A stretch of 64,000 nt of DNA, taken from NCBI RefSeq assembly GCF_020283565.1, contig NC_060060.1, positions 10,292,001 to 10,356,000 on the forward strand, read 5' to 3'. This document shows positions 44,782-57,049 of this stretch, piece by piece. Source of the DNA: Trifolium pratense (Eukaryota; Streptophyta; Magnoliopsida; Fabales; Fabaceae). The position numbers were made by a program, and so were the translations under genes. A model generated the notes under the pieces. That model made no database searches and was not told the origin of the DNA. It saw only the letters and a program-made list of their open reading frames with translations. Numbering within the stretch: position 1 is the stretch's first letter; each line of letters begins with the position of its first letter.

Positions 44782-46529
44782 TAAGGGATAGAAAGAAAAT
44801 ATGAATTATTAATTGTTAAAATCAATGAATTTGATTCCATGTCTAATAATATATTGCATATTTGATGCTTATATTAATATGTTGGATATGGTTTTGTGGT
44901 TAATGTTGGAATAATATTTTGTAAGCAAACATTATATATATTAATTATTGTAATTGTTCCTATGATTTTTTTCCTTTAATTAATTTTCCAAAAGTTTATA
45001 AGCTACTACATGAGAAACTATGTATGAACAATCAATATATTTTGTAGCAACAATCTTGTGGATTGAGAGTGACGACCGAGCTTTTAGATGAGAAAGTATA
45101 TACAGACAATTAATATAATTTTATATGATCTATATTTGACTCATATTTATTTATATTTTGTATGGATGGAGTACGATATAGGTTCTGAATTTGATTCTCA
45201 GCTCATTTAAAACAAAAATTCCTAGCCTAGCATTAAGGACATTAAATTTTTACAAAAATTTCAAAGGATCCATAGATTTTGTTAATGTCCATAGATTTTG
45301 CTAATAATGGATGAATATGTTCTTGTCCAATATTTTTAGGTGTACTTTTATTTGTCTTATTACTTATATGAGATGAGATGTATCTAATCAGAATGTCAGG
45401 TGAGTGTTTGAATAATTAATAACAAGAAATCTTTTGAATGACAGAGTCTCTAGTGTCTACACTCGTACAAGTTCACTGCTATATAAAACTTTGACCGATC
45501 TAATTAAGGTTATGTACTACGTATCTATCTAGCATGTTGTTTTACATTTGATGCCTTTTTTATAAGCATTATATATTTAGTCAACAAGTGCACCTAGAGA
45601 GTAAAGACATAGTCAATATTAATTTGACTAGATCTTATTTAGCTCATTATTTGAAGCAGAGCCCTTAATTTGCCTTGCTTTATGCTTGCTTTTTATGTTC
45701 ATATACTGCAAATAAAATCCTCATAACTCACAACACTGTGCAAAGTGCATTAATTCACTAGAGCATTTACGATAGAAAAATTCATTTAAAATATTTAAAT
45801 AAGTTTTATAATTATAACAACTGACGAGTAATATTCAGTATTATAGCAAAAAACGATTAACTCGCATAATCTTTCTCTTAACAATTGCGCACAATTCAAT
45901 TGTGACTGATCATGTCTAAATTTTAATGATTATCTGAGTTAAGAGAATGATTATACATATATCTAAAAAAAATTGTCAAAAAATATAAAATATGATGTTG
46001 TATATTGAAGACAAGCCAATAGATTTACTAGATCTAAAAATGGCAGGGGATCACTACCCTCAAACCAACCGAAAAAGACAAGTCAATTGTGTCCAAATTC
46101 AGGGAATGGAACCTCTCTAGCTAATATAATATTTTAGTAGTGAAATCTCATCTGCTCACTAGCTAATCATTGAAAAAATAAATAAATGGTGATATGGTCA
46201 ATACAAACTAACATGATCAAATTCACCAAAAAAAAAAAAAACCTAACATGATGAAGAACAAATATTTACATTTTAACATACTCTTTGGTGGACTGATCTG
46301 AATTTGTACAGTACAGATCCATTTGGTGCAAAACAAACATTTAAGTCATACTACTTAATTAGCAATAATTTGACTGTACATGACTCTACCTCACCTCGAT
46401 CTTACTCAAAATTAGTTTGATTGCTCAAACCATCATGTGATTCATGTCTAGCAGTAGCTCATCTCATCCAGTCAGGCCAACTTGGTATAGTTTCCCTGCC
46501 AAATGTTTCATGATTTTTCAAAAACATCC
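44782..46529. other. HECATE 3' flank and intergenic
   Basis: The 3' UTR and AT-rich sequence lie here. I see no further gene or element. Confidence 0.4.
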
Positions 46530-46750
46530 CCTCACGCTCAGCATTATTGGGCTTAGTGCGTGAATATAATTAATAATGAGTGGCCAGAAACGACAAATTC
46601 TGATACTTTATTAGATTTGTTATATACTTAATTCATCCTTACAAATCTGACTCATACAATGCGAGAGTTGTCACTATTTATAAACTATAGTCAAGTCTTA
46701 TCTTTAATCAAGTGGGACTTGATTTTTTCAATAGATACTACTCAAATCTC
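46530..46750 (-). mobile_element. TRIM relic, same family as 1-351
   Basis: CCCCTCACGCTCAGCATTAT, TTGGGCTTAGTGCGTGAATA, CTGATACTTTATTAG (decayed primer site) and AATTCATCCTTACAAATCTG follow in the order of 116-270 of the first TRIM. The LTRs are eroded. Confidence 0.6.
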
Positions 46751-48458
46751 TCACGGTCCGTGGACCAAATTTAGTGACTTAATCAGGTTATACTTTACAT
46801 ACCACTAAAATATCTTTTAGGCCTATTTTTAAATAAATATAAATAATATTTTTGTATTATTATTATTATTATTGTTTTTTTAAAATAACAAGCTATATAT
46901 TAAAAATTCATACACACATAAAATGGAGAGACTAGGGTATGAACTCATTTCATGGGTCCTACCAAATAATTTTAGTATTTTTATCGATTGAGTTAGAATT
47001 TGTGGATAAATTTGTGTTTTCTCTTAAATGATAACTCATAATATGCAGCGCGCAGGAGAGTCAAGTAATTTGAAGTATAGACGTTAATGTAGATTGACAT
47101 AATTTTAAAAAATTTAAAATAAAATACTAATTAACATTGACCATATTAATGTCTCACGTCTATCTTGCAGTGTAGCACCCCCCCTCCCATACTGATCATC
47201 ATAAAAGCGTCGGTGACTGAGGGTGGTAGGTAGAAATAGGCTGCCTCCCGTGGCAAGGTCGAATAATTTCGTTGTTCATGTCTCAACCATCAAACCTTTC
47301 AAATGTTCCATTTTTAACTTACACTATGTACGTACGTACATGATCAAATATTATCTAAGACTATTTATATATAATAAATAAAAGGTAAGGTGGGATGAAT
47401 AATATAGAGGGAGAGGGTTCTTAACGAATTTGACCCATGTGAAATAGGGTCCCAATATACCCAATGAGATTGGATTTTTAATTATTAATTTTAGTGAAAT
47501 AAAAAAAAAAAAAAAAGGTAAAGAACTAAGAGGACTCTGCACTTTGCATATGCGTTGTTATCTATTTCTTTCTTTCTTTCTATACTATAGTATTTGGTAC
47601 ATTGTATTGAATGCTTCTCTCTGACACATTGATCCTCTTATCATATTCCTATCTTGCATTCATTTTGGGGTTGGAAATGGAAGGTAGCAAAGGGAGGAAA
47701 TTCTTATAACAACTTAATTAGTAGTCAGTGATGATTGTGAAACTCACCTTATGTTTAAATTTATGAATAAAATTACTTTGTTTGCGTTGCAAGTGTATTT
47801 AAATCAAATTAAACAAACTATATTATCATAATTTTTATATATTAGAGTGGTATGGTGTTAAAATCATCACAACTGAACTAGTTCCGTATATGTGTTCAGT
47901 TTCATAATTCAACAATTATCTTATCTATTATACTCTTCTAGCTCAATTAAGAACAACTGAGAGAGATTCGCACAACATATATACCCATAACAACATTACA
48001 TACCCACAACATCAAGACTATGAGGTGTGCTTTATTTGTTAAAAAAAATAAAAAATTGAACAAGACAATTTTAGTTGTATTATGTTTGATTTTAAAATTG
48101 ATTTTGAGGTTGGACAAATTGAGGAACAAGATTTTAAAATTTTATCCTCACTAAATCACATGACAATTTTTGTCTCAAATAACAAGTTGTTTAAACAAGT
48201 TGTTCAATATTATCTAAAAAGAGTGTCTTGTGTTACTCTATCATACACTATTTTTTTCAGTACTTACTTTTTGCAAATCAACCGGACTTTTTTTGAAGTA
48301 TGCTTCCAAATTAACATTATGGGGTGAGAAAAAGAAGCTTTCAAGCTATCCTTAAAAAAAAACCTCTCACAACATATACATTTTAGTTAGCGTAATTGTA
48401 AATTGTTCTTTTCTTTTCGCAACCCTTGACTTTTTCGGGCACAACCAAAAATTCTAAT
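46751..48458. other. Intergenic
   Basis: AT-rich with short ORFs (47351-47542, 48082-48327), none recognisable. GTACGTACGTACATG near 47330 is a short alternating repeat. Confidence 0.3.
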
Positions 48459-48583
48459 TTTTTTTTTTGAAGAAGTTAAATTAGTCCATCCAAATTGACG
48501 CTAGAGAGAATCGAACCTCAAACCTCAAGAGGAGCACACTCCTAGTTCTCAAGTCAATACCAATGCACCAACCCAAGTAGGTT
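48459..48583 (-). mobile_element. tRNA-derived SINE, second family
   Basis: Minus strand: TTGGGTTGGTGCATTGGTAT as box A, GAGGTTCGATTCTCTC as box B, then GACTAATTTAACTTC and an A-run. A tRNA-like head with different sequence from the 15985 family. Confidence 0.7.
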
Positions 48584-48608
48584 CCTAAAATTCTAAAATA
48601 ATTACTTT

Positions 48609-48770
48609 CGCTACTTAAGTAGAGATTGTTAAAGAGTGCACAATCTGAAAAACACAGTTTGCTACTTAAGTAGCGAACTATGTTGTTCTAAATTTTGCTC
48701 CCCTTGAACTTACTATTTAAGTAGCAAACTTTTTTTTTTTGCCCCCTCCGACGAACGCTACTTAAATAGC
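48609..48770. repeat. Cluster of GCTACTTAAGTAGC palindromes
   Basis: Four occurrences: CGCTACTTAAGTAG (48609), GCTACTTAAGTAGC (48661-48674, perfect), TACTATTTAAGTAGC (48711) and GCTACTTAAATAGC (48757). Spaced about 50 bp apart in non-coding sequence. Host element unknown. Confidence 0.8.
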
Positions 48771-49913
48771 AATAGCAAGGGGTAATTTTGAAATTTTAGG
48801 AGGCACAAAAATAAACACCCTTATAAATTAGCTTACGATTTGGCCCAAATGATAACTTCATTGATAAAGGCCGAAACTTACTAGCAAAGTAGTACAGTGA
48901 TTTTAGGCCCAATTCCAAACTTCCTAAAATGAGTTTACATGTCCTAAGCCTCTATATGTGAGTCAAGTTCGTCTAGTTTCAATGCTACAATGAAAGACCC
49001 AAAACAAAATTAACAAGAGTTTTTTTTTTAGAATAATTTTTTAATTAGATGATAATTTTCTAGTTTTATTGATATTTTTTTTACAAAAACAACACAATTT
49101 TTTATAATGTACCGGCCCAAAGGTCAATGGATTAGTCCAGTCCAACACGATTTTCATATGGGTTGCAGGAGCTAGGGCTAAAAAGGCCCGATTGCATTTG
49201 GACTAGGTTTTTGACGTATAATGAGTTTTCATGTGGACTAATGGGTCGGCCTAGCCAAATTTTTACAACTCTATTTGTGAGAAAATGTTTTAATTTTCTT
49301 TCATTCTCCTTGTCATAATGAGATGTTAATAAAGATAGATATAAAGTATTTGTGACCTAGAGAACACGACCTCTCTATTTATAGAATACAGTACTAATTA
49401 TACGATTATCTATTTGGTATTTGTATTTTAATCCATCTAAAAAAATATTAGTATTTTATAACATATTTTAAACTTCTTAACATGTACAAATTTGCACATA
49501 ATATAAAAATTCTTTATATATATATAAGAGTATAAATTTGTTTTTTACTCGTTAATTTTATTGTCTACTTTAATATAATAAATTGATACTCTGACTAAAT
49601 TAATTTGAGAGAAACTTTATATTGTTATTTGAACAAAACCTAAATATTTACATAATTAATTTTGCGTACTGCTAAAGGAAACGATGGTTTAACATAGTAG
49701 ATGTTTGTTGATTTTTTTTATACCATTTGCCATGTTCACTATAAAAAAATATTCAAAATACTCATTTTACAACTCTTTTTGTCCAAATCTAAAATTTCAT
49801 TAGCATATATAGTAGCGAACGTACACCGCGGCTTCCGTCGCGTATCACACTCGCAAATCAGAAATTTTTTATTTACTATTTTCATGCAAAATTTGCTTAG
49901 TAATTACTGATTA
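48771..49913. other. Intergenic
   Basis: AT-rich; 49100-49260 is GC-richer (GGCCCAAAGGTCAATGG...GGGTCGGCCTAGCC) and may be transposon-derived, but I found no paired ends. Confidence 0.3.
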
Positions 49914-50043
49914 CTCCATTCATAATATTTTATAAGCAAATTTTTTTTTAGATTCTTGTATATTTAATGTATTTGATCAGATACATTAAATATACAATGA
50001 AATTAAAAAATATATTTTTGCATATAAAATATTACGAAGAGAG
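49914..50043. mobile_element. Short Stowaway MITE (diverged)
   Basis: CTCCATTCATAATATTTTAT and ATAAAATATTACGAAGAGAG are imperfect inverted ends flanked by TA. The centre ATTAAATATACA repeats in inverted form. Confidence 0.7.
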
Positions 50044-50366
50044 TAACAATAACGAGTCATAAAGTAATTGATTACTGTGTACTTAACCTTATAAATTTTG
50101 GGGGGAATAGATAAGCTAACAAAAACAAAAATTGTGAAGGCCTAGCCTATTCCTAATGTAACCCTCCGTAACCGTAATAGGATGAGGATGATCATCCCAC
50201 CAAAAAATTGAATGATTAACAAGATCATGACCTAGAGAGGCTGATTTGTCTGTGCAATGATTATCTTCTCAATAAATATGATATTATTAAAATTTAAACT
50301 TAAAATCTCTCATATCTAACACTTGTTGTTTACTGTTAGATCAAATTCTTGAAATTATATATTAAT

Positions 50367-51172
50367 GGCTAAATTGCACTTTTGGCTCCTTAAGTTTCAG
50401 AAAGTTGCGATTTTGGTCCCCTATATTTCAAAATAGCACTTTTGGCCCCCTAAGTTTCAGGAAGTTGCAATTTTGACCCCCTATGTTTCAAAATAGCACT
50501 TTTGGCCCCCTAAATTTCAAAAAGTTGCGATTTTGGCCTCCTATGTTTCAAAATAGCAATTTTGACCCCCTATGTTTACCCCTTTTGCAAAATGGAAGTT
50601 CAAGACACTTTTCTAAATGGAAGTTCAAGATATTTTTCTAAATCAAAATGACATAACAAATCAAGTCATTACATATATGAAGTCATTACATAATTAAAAA
50701 GGCATAACAAAACGCACGAAGAGTTTTCAATTTCCATTGTTTCCTATTTTTGGATTTGGAATTAGGTTTTTTTTTACGTATAGTGAAAAATCCTTTTGAA
50801 TAAACGTCACGAAGTATTTGGTTAATTCTTTAGGATTTGAGATTATATATGTGTGTTAGTGAAAGAATAAATTTAAAGCATGTGACTTCCTTTTATTTTT
50901 TTATTCTTTTAGTTTTTTTAATTATAAGATGACAAAAAAATGTTGACGTGGCAGCTGAGTCACTTAAGTGACTTGCCACATCAACTTTGACTCGATCAAA
51001 ATTGACCTTTTGCAAAAGGGGTAAAGATAGGGGTCAAAAGTGCAATTTTGAAACATAGGTGGCTAAAATCGCAACTTTTTTAAACTTACGGGGCTAGAAG
51101 TGCTATTTTGAAACATAAGGGGCCAAAATTGCAAGTTTCTGAAACTTAGGGGGTCAAAAGTGCAATTTAGCC
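50367..51172. mobile_element. Long-TIR element with 9-bp target duplication (GGCTAAATTGCAC type)
   Basis: TATATTAAT is duplicated at 50358-50366 and 51173-51181. Ends GGCTAAATTGCACTTTTGGC and TGCAATTTAGCC open arms of about 220 bp. The words TAGCACTTTTGGCCCCCTAA and GTTGCGATTTTGG alternate several times within each arm. The centre has no gene. Length is 806 bp. Confidence 0.9.
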
Positions 51173-51261
51173 TATATTAATTTAGCGATTAAAATTCACT
51201 CTTAAAATAAATATATTAATTGTCTAAAATTTGAATTCAATTCTTAGGGGTACTTATAAAA

Positions 51262-51538
51262 TTAGTAATAGAATCGTGTTATCGCACGGGTCGTAACGTT
51301 ACGCCGATATTTTTTTAAGTTATATTTTGTTAATTTAAATTTTAAAAAAACGAACAAATTAGTTTAAAAAATTTAAAAAGATGGAATATGACTTAGATGA
51401 CTTAGTTAGTTGTATATTTTTAATTCAGTTATCAAATTTTTGGACATCAATTATTCTTATTTTGAATACATGACAGATTTTTAAGTAAGGTTATTTTTGG
51501 ATTTTGTAAAACAATCAACTTTTTTTATATAGATTAGA
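51262..51538 (-). mobile_element. Mini-Helitron (277 bp), candidate
   Basis: On the minus strand it starts A|TCTAATCTATATAAAA (51538) and ends CCCGTGCGATAACACG, ATTCTATTA, CTAA|T (51262). The start resembles, and the hairpin is a worn version of, the ends of 37094-41664. Confidence 0.55.
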
Positions 51539-52424
51539 TACGATACATACACGGTGATTTAAATTGACATGAACAAAGAAGATGTTCGAAATGGAAACAG
51601 TGTGTGTGGCTGTGGTCCTTGGAAACTAGTAGTAGTTGCAAGAGGAAATATTAAAATAAGGAGTATTTGTGTTTCCCGCGCGGAACACGAGGCATGATGA
51701 AATGAAATACGACAAGCAACCTAATTACTCCCATAACCCTACACATAACTAGAAGATCGACAGCACGGCTCTAATTAGCGATAAAATAAAATTTGATAAT
51801 CCACTTATTCAATTTAAGGATGTTTAATTTTGAATTCTCTTGATTAGTTTTTTCAGATATTTGATTCTCTAATATTATTTCTAAATCTGTTGAGATTTGC
51901 AGGATTTTTTGTCTCTGACCTTTATTATGTCGGTGTCGTTTGATTTTCCTCGGGTCATGTTCAATTTCGTTGGTGTTTGGTTGTGGTTGTTTCAGCACTA
52001 CCACCCTCATAGTGGTGTCTCTATCGTCTAGAATGTAGGTTGTTTTCGAGCTGAGATTCGTCTGAAAGCATTTTTCTATATTTTTGTTGTTTATGTCGAG
52101 AAATAGTATCGTACAGGACAACAACAAAAAAAGAAAGAAAACTATGACTCGGAGTGGATCTATTCATGAAAACTACTATTGTATTTGTACAGTTCACATG
52201 GTTGTTGGGGAGATATTTGGACGATGAGGAGAGTGAGAACAAGAGATTCATGGAAAATATGGAAAAAAAAAAAAACAACGAGCACGTGAGAATGAGATTT
52301 GTTTTTTTCAATTTGGTGACTACCGTGGAAATGAGAAGGGGCCATGTTCCGGTGACTTAGGGCAACGGGTTAAGCAAATAAAACTTGTAATATAATTTTG
52401 AAAATTGTATATATTATTAATATC

Positions 52425-52429
<5 letters not shown>
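51539..52429. other. Intergenic
   Basis: Overlapping short ORFs occur on both strands (51771-52360), with no recognisable domain and no consistent coding signal. Confidence 0.3.

Positions 52430-52504
<75 letters not shown>
52430..52504. repeat. (AT)n microsatellite
   Basis: About 37 AT units in a row. Confidence 0.95.
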
Positions 52505-52508
<4 letters not shown>

Positions 52509-53618
52509 TTCTAACATCTGCTTTTGTATTCAATCCCACTGTTTCTAATCATGCTCCAAAATAATAGTAGTTTTTTTGGTTGAAACTATAAAAAATATAA
52601 CAAAATAATTTTTATTTTTTTTAAACACAAGATATTTTATTAGGTTCTTCAAGTTTCACATGTTTTTGACTAATATGTATGATACATTGATATATACTCC
52701 CACACTATATTTTTGTGAGATCATTTGAAAAAGATTCACTTCACTCATATTTAAGTGATCTCAATTTGACTAATATTTACTCGGCTATCCGGACATAGTT
52801 AAATGTTTAAGAATTTTTTTTTTCCACCCAAACAATTATACCTTTACCCCTACAAACAATTTTTTTTCCAATTTTACCCCTCTTTGACTTCACCCCTATA
52901 TATTTTTTCTTGTACATAAAAGTTTTTACCGGAATACTTCAGAAAAGAGATCTGAAATGTAGTCGCAGAGATGCTACCATAATACTTTAAGAAAGAGTTC
53001 TGGAAGAGGAAAATCATCATGAATTGATGATGCACCGATTAAGTCGTATCCATCATGCTGCCAAATTAAAACTACCAAAAGAACCACCACCACCTTGAAT
53101 TATACCTCCGTGAGCTAATTCCTTCCATTTTTTTTTTTGTAGAGAAATCCTTCCATTTCTACTCAATAACAAAAATCAAATCAAACTAATAAACCATTAT
53201 TCAACCTCCAATCAAATTTCACACATATTTCCATATGATTTCCACCTAACCAACACAGTAAAAACTCATCTCAATTCTCAAATCAATCTTCCAACTCCTT
53301 TTTCAATTCCACCTATTTAGACCTTCAAATGAAAACAAGTCTAAAATCAAATTCAAACCTTTCTCCAAAATCCAATTTATTGTTTTTTCTCCAAAACCCA
53401 ATTTCACACAACAATATCACACACTAACAAATAAAAGGTTGGAACAACCCAAATGCTCAAAACAAAAAGAACAGATCTTCAACAAAAGTAAAAAAAAACT
53501 TCAAGCTTTGCTATTTATCTGATAATAATTTGCAGAAAATATCACATGCGAAAAAGTCAAGATTGAACACTCGTAGGCTTCTCTTCAGTCTGCACTTGAA
53601 ACCCAGATTTTGTGTTTT
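52505..53618. other. Intergenic
   Basis: AT-rich, with no recognisable gene. Positions 52805-52900 hold CACCCCT/TACCCCTCTTT words of transposon flavour. Confidence 0.3.
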
Positions 53619-53811
53619 AGCCACGGTTTAGCTACGGTTTTACTACTTATATTCTTGCAGAATCTAGTTTCTAGTTTTTGCCACGATTTAACCATGGCTA
53701 ACTCTTACCAGAACTCTTTTTCCAACTGTTCCGGTATATACAATTGTTACCGGAAAACATAAAAAAAGTGTTCCGAAAAATGTTCATATTAGCCACGGTT
53801 TAACCGTGGCT
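53619..53811. repeat. Three GCCACGGTTTAACCGTGGC-type palindromes
   Basis: Imperfect at 53619-53640 (GCCACGGTTTAGCTACGG) and 53680-53699 (GCCACGATTTAACCATGGC), perfect at 53791-53811. They abut the left end of the G-rich element. Confidence 0.75.
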
Positions 53812-53813
53812 TA

Positions 53814-54605
53814 GGGTCTGTTTGGTTCAAAAGAGTGGGAGGGGAGGGGAGGGATTTTTATAGAGGGGAGGGGAGGGAAGGGGAGGGGAGGGTAAACTTT
53901 TAATTACAAGTGTGTTTGGTTCAAAAGAGGGAAGGGGAGGGGAGATGGAGGATTTTAATTATAAACATGTTTGGTTCACTAGAGGAGGGGAGGTATGTTA
54001 AAACTAATTTACCTATTTATCCTTATAAACAACATCAAAGAGTCTACAAATCAAACCATATATTCACAACGATTTCTCAAATTTTATGATACATCTAACA
54101 AAAGGCTATATAAATACATGAAAATAATTTATTCCTAATTATTAACATAAGTGACAACTGTACAAAAAAAATAGTAAAATATAACCGCAAATAATAATAT
54201 GTAATGTTTCAAAAAACAAAATATAGAAAAACGTAATAATACAAGCAAAACGTTAACTTAATAACAAATAGAATATACATTGTAATAAAAAACAAAATAA
54301 TTCCCATAAACAAAAAATAGAGATAATTAATCTTTAAAATTTTAATAATGATAGTTTTGGATTTCAACATAAAATTAGGGATAATTTTGTCATTGTAATT
54401 AAAATGATAATAACATTTATTACCTTCCCTCCCCTCCCCTCCAAATCCCCCCAATTTGGGGGGTTGCAAAAAATGAGTTTATGAGGGATTTGGCTCACCT
54501 CCCCTCCCCTTCCCTCCCCTCCAAAAAAATGAACCAAACACATAAAATCTAAAATATTTCCTCACCTCCCCTCCCCTCCCCTCGAGAAACCCCGAACCAA
54601 ACAGG
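53814..54605. mobile_element. G-rich inverted-repeat element (PIF/Harbinger-like)
   Basis: Left end GGGTCTGTTTGGTTCAAAAG after TTA; right end GAACCAAACAGGAGTA. Both arms carry (GGGGA)n tracts: 53850-53900 and 53930-53990 on plus, and the complement at 54420-54600. The GTTTGGTTC phrase recurs four to five times. The TTA next to GGGTCTGTTTGG fits Harbinger/Tourist, but the right target is worn. Confidence 0.65.
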
Positions 54606-55717
54606 AGTAAAATGAGAATATTGATTTATTTGTAGAGGTAAAGAGTTAAATATTGGGGTAGGGAAAAAAAATTTCAATGTTTATTCAAATGCATTAAAAA
54701 GCTAATCTAGATGAATTTTATTTTTATTTAAATGTATAAATGCAAATATTTTGGATAAAAGAGTTATAACATTCTTTTTATAACTAAAAGAGTTATAACA
54801 TTCGTAGATTAAAAAGTTGTAAAAAATATTTTTTATTTTCAAATTTTTTATTTTTTTTAAGCCGATGGTGAAAAAAAAAAAATTCAATTCTTTACTTTTT
54901 TTTTTTAACATACAACATATTTGACACACAACATATTTTATCAAAAAAATAAATGAAACACACAACATATTTGACGAAAGAATTAAACATCAATTTTTCC
55001 AATTAAATTTTCTAAATCAAATTAGTCGGGCAACCCGTGCGTGTGCGTGACGCACAGGATCTTGTGTTGCCATTTTAAATTAGTTGTTAATTTCGAACTG
55101 TGAAGTGAAACTTAATAATTTTATATGCAAAATTTAAACGAAAACGTAGTAATGTAGGTATTTGTAAATATTACAAAAAAAATAATAAAATAGCTAAGCC
55201 CCCATAAATTTATAATTGGCCACTGGTATTTAACTTTAATAGACACACTTTAGTGAAAAAATATCATGTAGCACACATAAGATTCAACCATCGTTTGAAA
55301 TTTCTCTTAATTCAAGTCATTGACTTTTTATTTATTTACTATTTACTTAGTCATTTAATATCGAGCATTTTTTATAATGAATAACCTATAACGGACTTAT
55401 CTTTTTAGTTCAAGTATTTGTCTTTTACCGACTCACATTCACATGTATTATTTTCACAATTTCACATTTTATTTTGCTCAATAAATCATTACAACAAAAC
55501 ATCAATATAAATTTAGAGATGAAAGAGTGTCGATAAGTTCAAACATGATACTGAATATGCTATTAATTAATTAATAATTTCACTATCACATCATGCACAA
55601 CATAGATCAATGGTGCTTATAAAAAAACAATCATAGATCAATGGTGGAGAAGAAATCAAATATTTTCGTGGCTGAAATCTTTTGTCCCATAGCATTCTGA
55701 CAACTGGACCTCATTTC

Positions 55718-56023
55718 ACAATAAATAATGATTTTGTTTCCCATACAAAAACGGAAAAGTAGGTTTGTTAAAAAAAAAATATTGCAAACATGCATGCGTC
55801 GTCTAAGTAACGTACAGTACATAAAAAATACTACTAGGAATTTTATATTAAAAAATAATATTTTACTCTTTTCGGTCTATTAATAATGATGTTGTTTCCC
55901 AAACAAAAAAGGAAAGCAGGTTTGTTATAAAAAAAAAGTATTGCAAACATGCGTCCTAACTAACGTACAGTACATAAAAAATACTACTAGTAATTTTACA
56001 TTAAAAAAAAACAATATTTTATA
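55718..56023. repeat. Tandem duplication of about 150-160 bp
   Basis: 55718-55865 and 55878-56023 align throughout (AATGATTTTGTTTCCCA/AATGATGTTGTTTCCCA, GCAAACATGC, AACGTACAGTACATAAAAAA, ATACTACTAG). Inside the Helitron. Confidence 0.85.
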
Positions 56024-56284
56024 AGAAATAATCCATTTTTTAGGATTATTGAGTAACTAAAGTAATTGGTTTATAATATAACTAAATTTGATATATCAAT
56101 TAATCAATTAATTAAAAAATTAATTATTTCTTATAAAAAGATTAGAGAAAGTAACTTTTAAAAATTAATTCTTTGTTTGGATAAGAAAAGAAAGTGAGAG
56201 GAAAGAATATTGAAGGAATGAATATGAGTAGAAAGTGAAGGAAAAATGAGATGATTATTTAGTTGTTTGGTTTGCGTGAATTGA

Positions 56285-56690
56285 GTCTTTTTTTTTTTTT
56301 TTGTATTTGTGATTTCGTTGTCCGAGTGCGGAGTTTGTGTTGATCGTCATCTTGGTACAGCGTTGTTTAATTTTCCGTCTTATTGCGGTGTTCGTTTAGT
56401 TTATACTGAAAGATCATTTTCGGTCAATTGCAGATTCAATTAATTAATGATTTGGGCATCACGTTGCAGATCCGGAAGTATAGACATTTCATTGATTTTA
56501 ATTTTATCATATTATTTGTAGGCATTTTTGTCGTTATATGCTTTTAACTTGGATAACTTGGATGCTGCGAGTTTGTTCGCAGATTCATCGTTTTTGTTTT
56601 TAGCGATATTGAGTTTTTATTTGTATCTGATGTACTCTATCGATTATTTGAATCAATGAATATCGTTATTTTTATTTTTGATAAATTAAG
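56285..56690 (+). mobile_element. Retroposon (LINE/SINE-like), copy 3
   Basis: Matches 43185-43685 from CGTCTTATTGCGGTGTTCG through GTTTGTTCGCAGATTCATCG and TTGTATCTGATGTACT to GAATCAATGAATATCG. The left part is lost. Confidence 0.65.
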
Positions 56691-57049
56691 AGCCTCTAGA
56701 TATTAAGGTAGAGATAGACATACCGACGATGTCGGCATCCCCATCTTTCCCCATCCTCTATCTATATCTTATATTATTAAATAAAAAAGAAAAAAGAAAT
56801 AATTACATGAGGGGGACTAAGCCTTACCCCAAAGAAAGAAATAAAAGTGCAATATAAATCGAGTGAATGAACCGACCGTCAACACGGATACGACTCACGT
56901 ACTCACAACTCCCTGCCACAAGCAGCAAGCAATAATGCTTTTTCAAGCAAAACACTCCAAAATCATGAATGACGGATATTGAAATCCCAATAGAAGCTCT
57001 AAAAGATGATCAAGGCGAATGAATCGACCGTCAACACGTAATCGATCCA

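Larger units (their letters stand above)
55022..56714 (-). mobile_element. Non-autonomous Helitron (1.69 kb)
   Basis: On the minus strand it starts A|TCTCTACCTTAATATC (56714). It ends with a 9-bp imperfect hairpin between 55034 and 55058 (CCTGTGCGT...GCGTGCGCACGGG type), then TTGCCCGA and CTAA|T (55025-55022). It contains a retroposon copy and a tandem duplication. No Rep/helicase. Confidence 0.65.

Noticed and set aside
51771..52360. Several overlapping ORFs of 60-118 aa
   Set aside because: Conflicting frames on both strands, no motif, no nearby promoter logic; probably chance.
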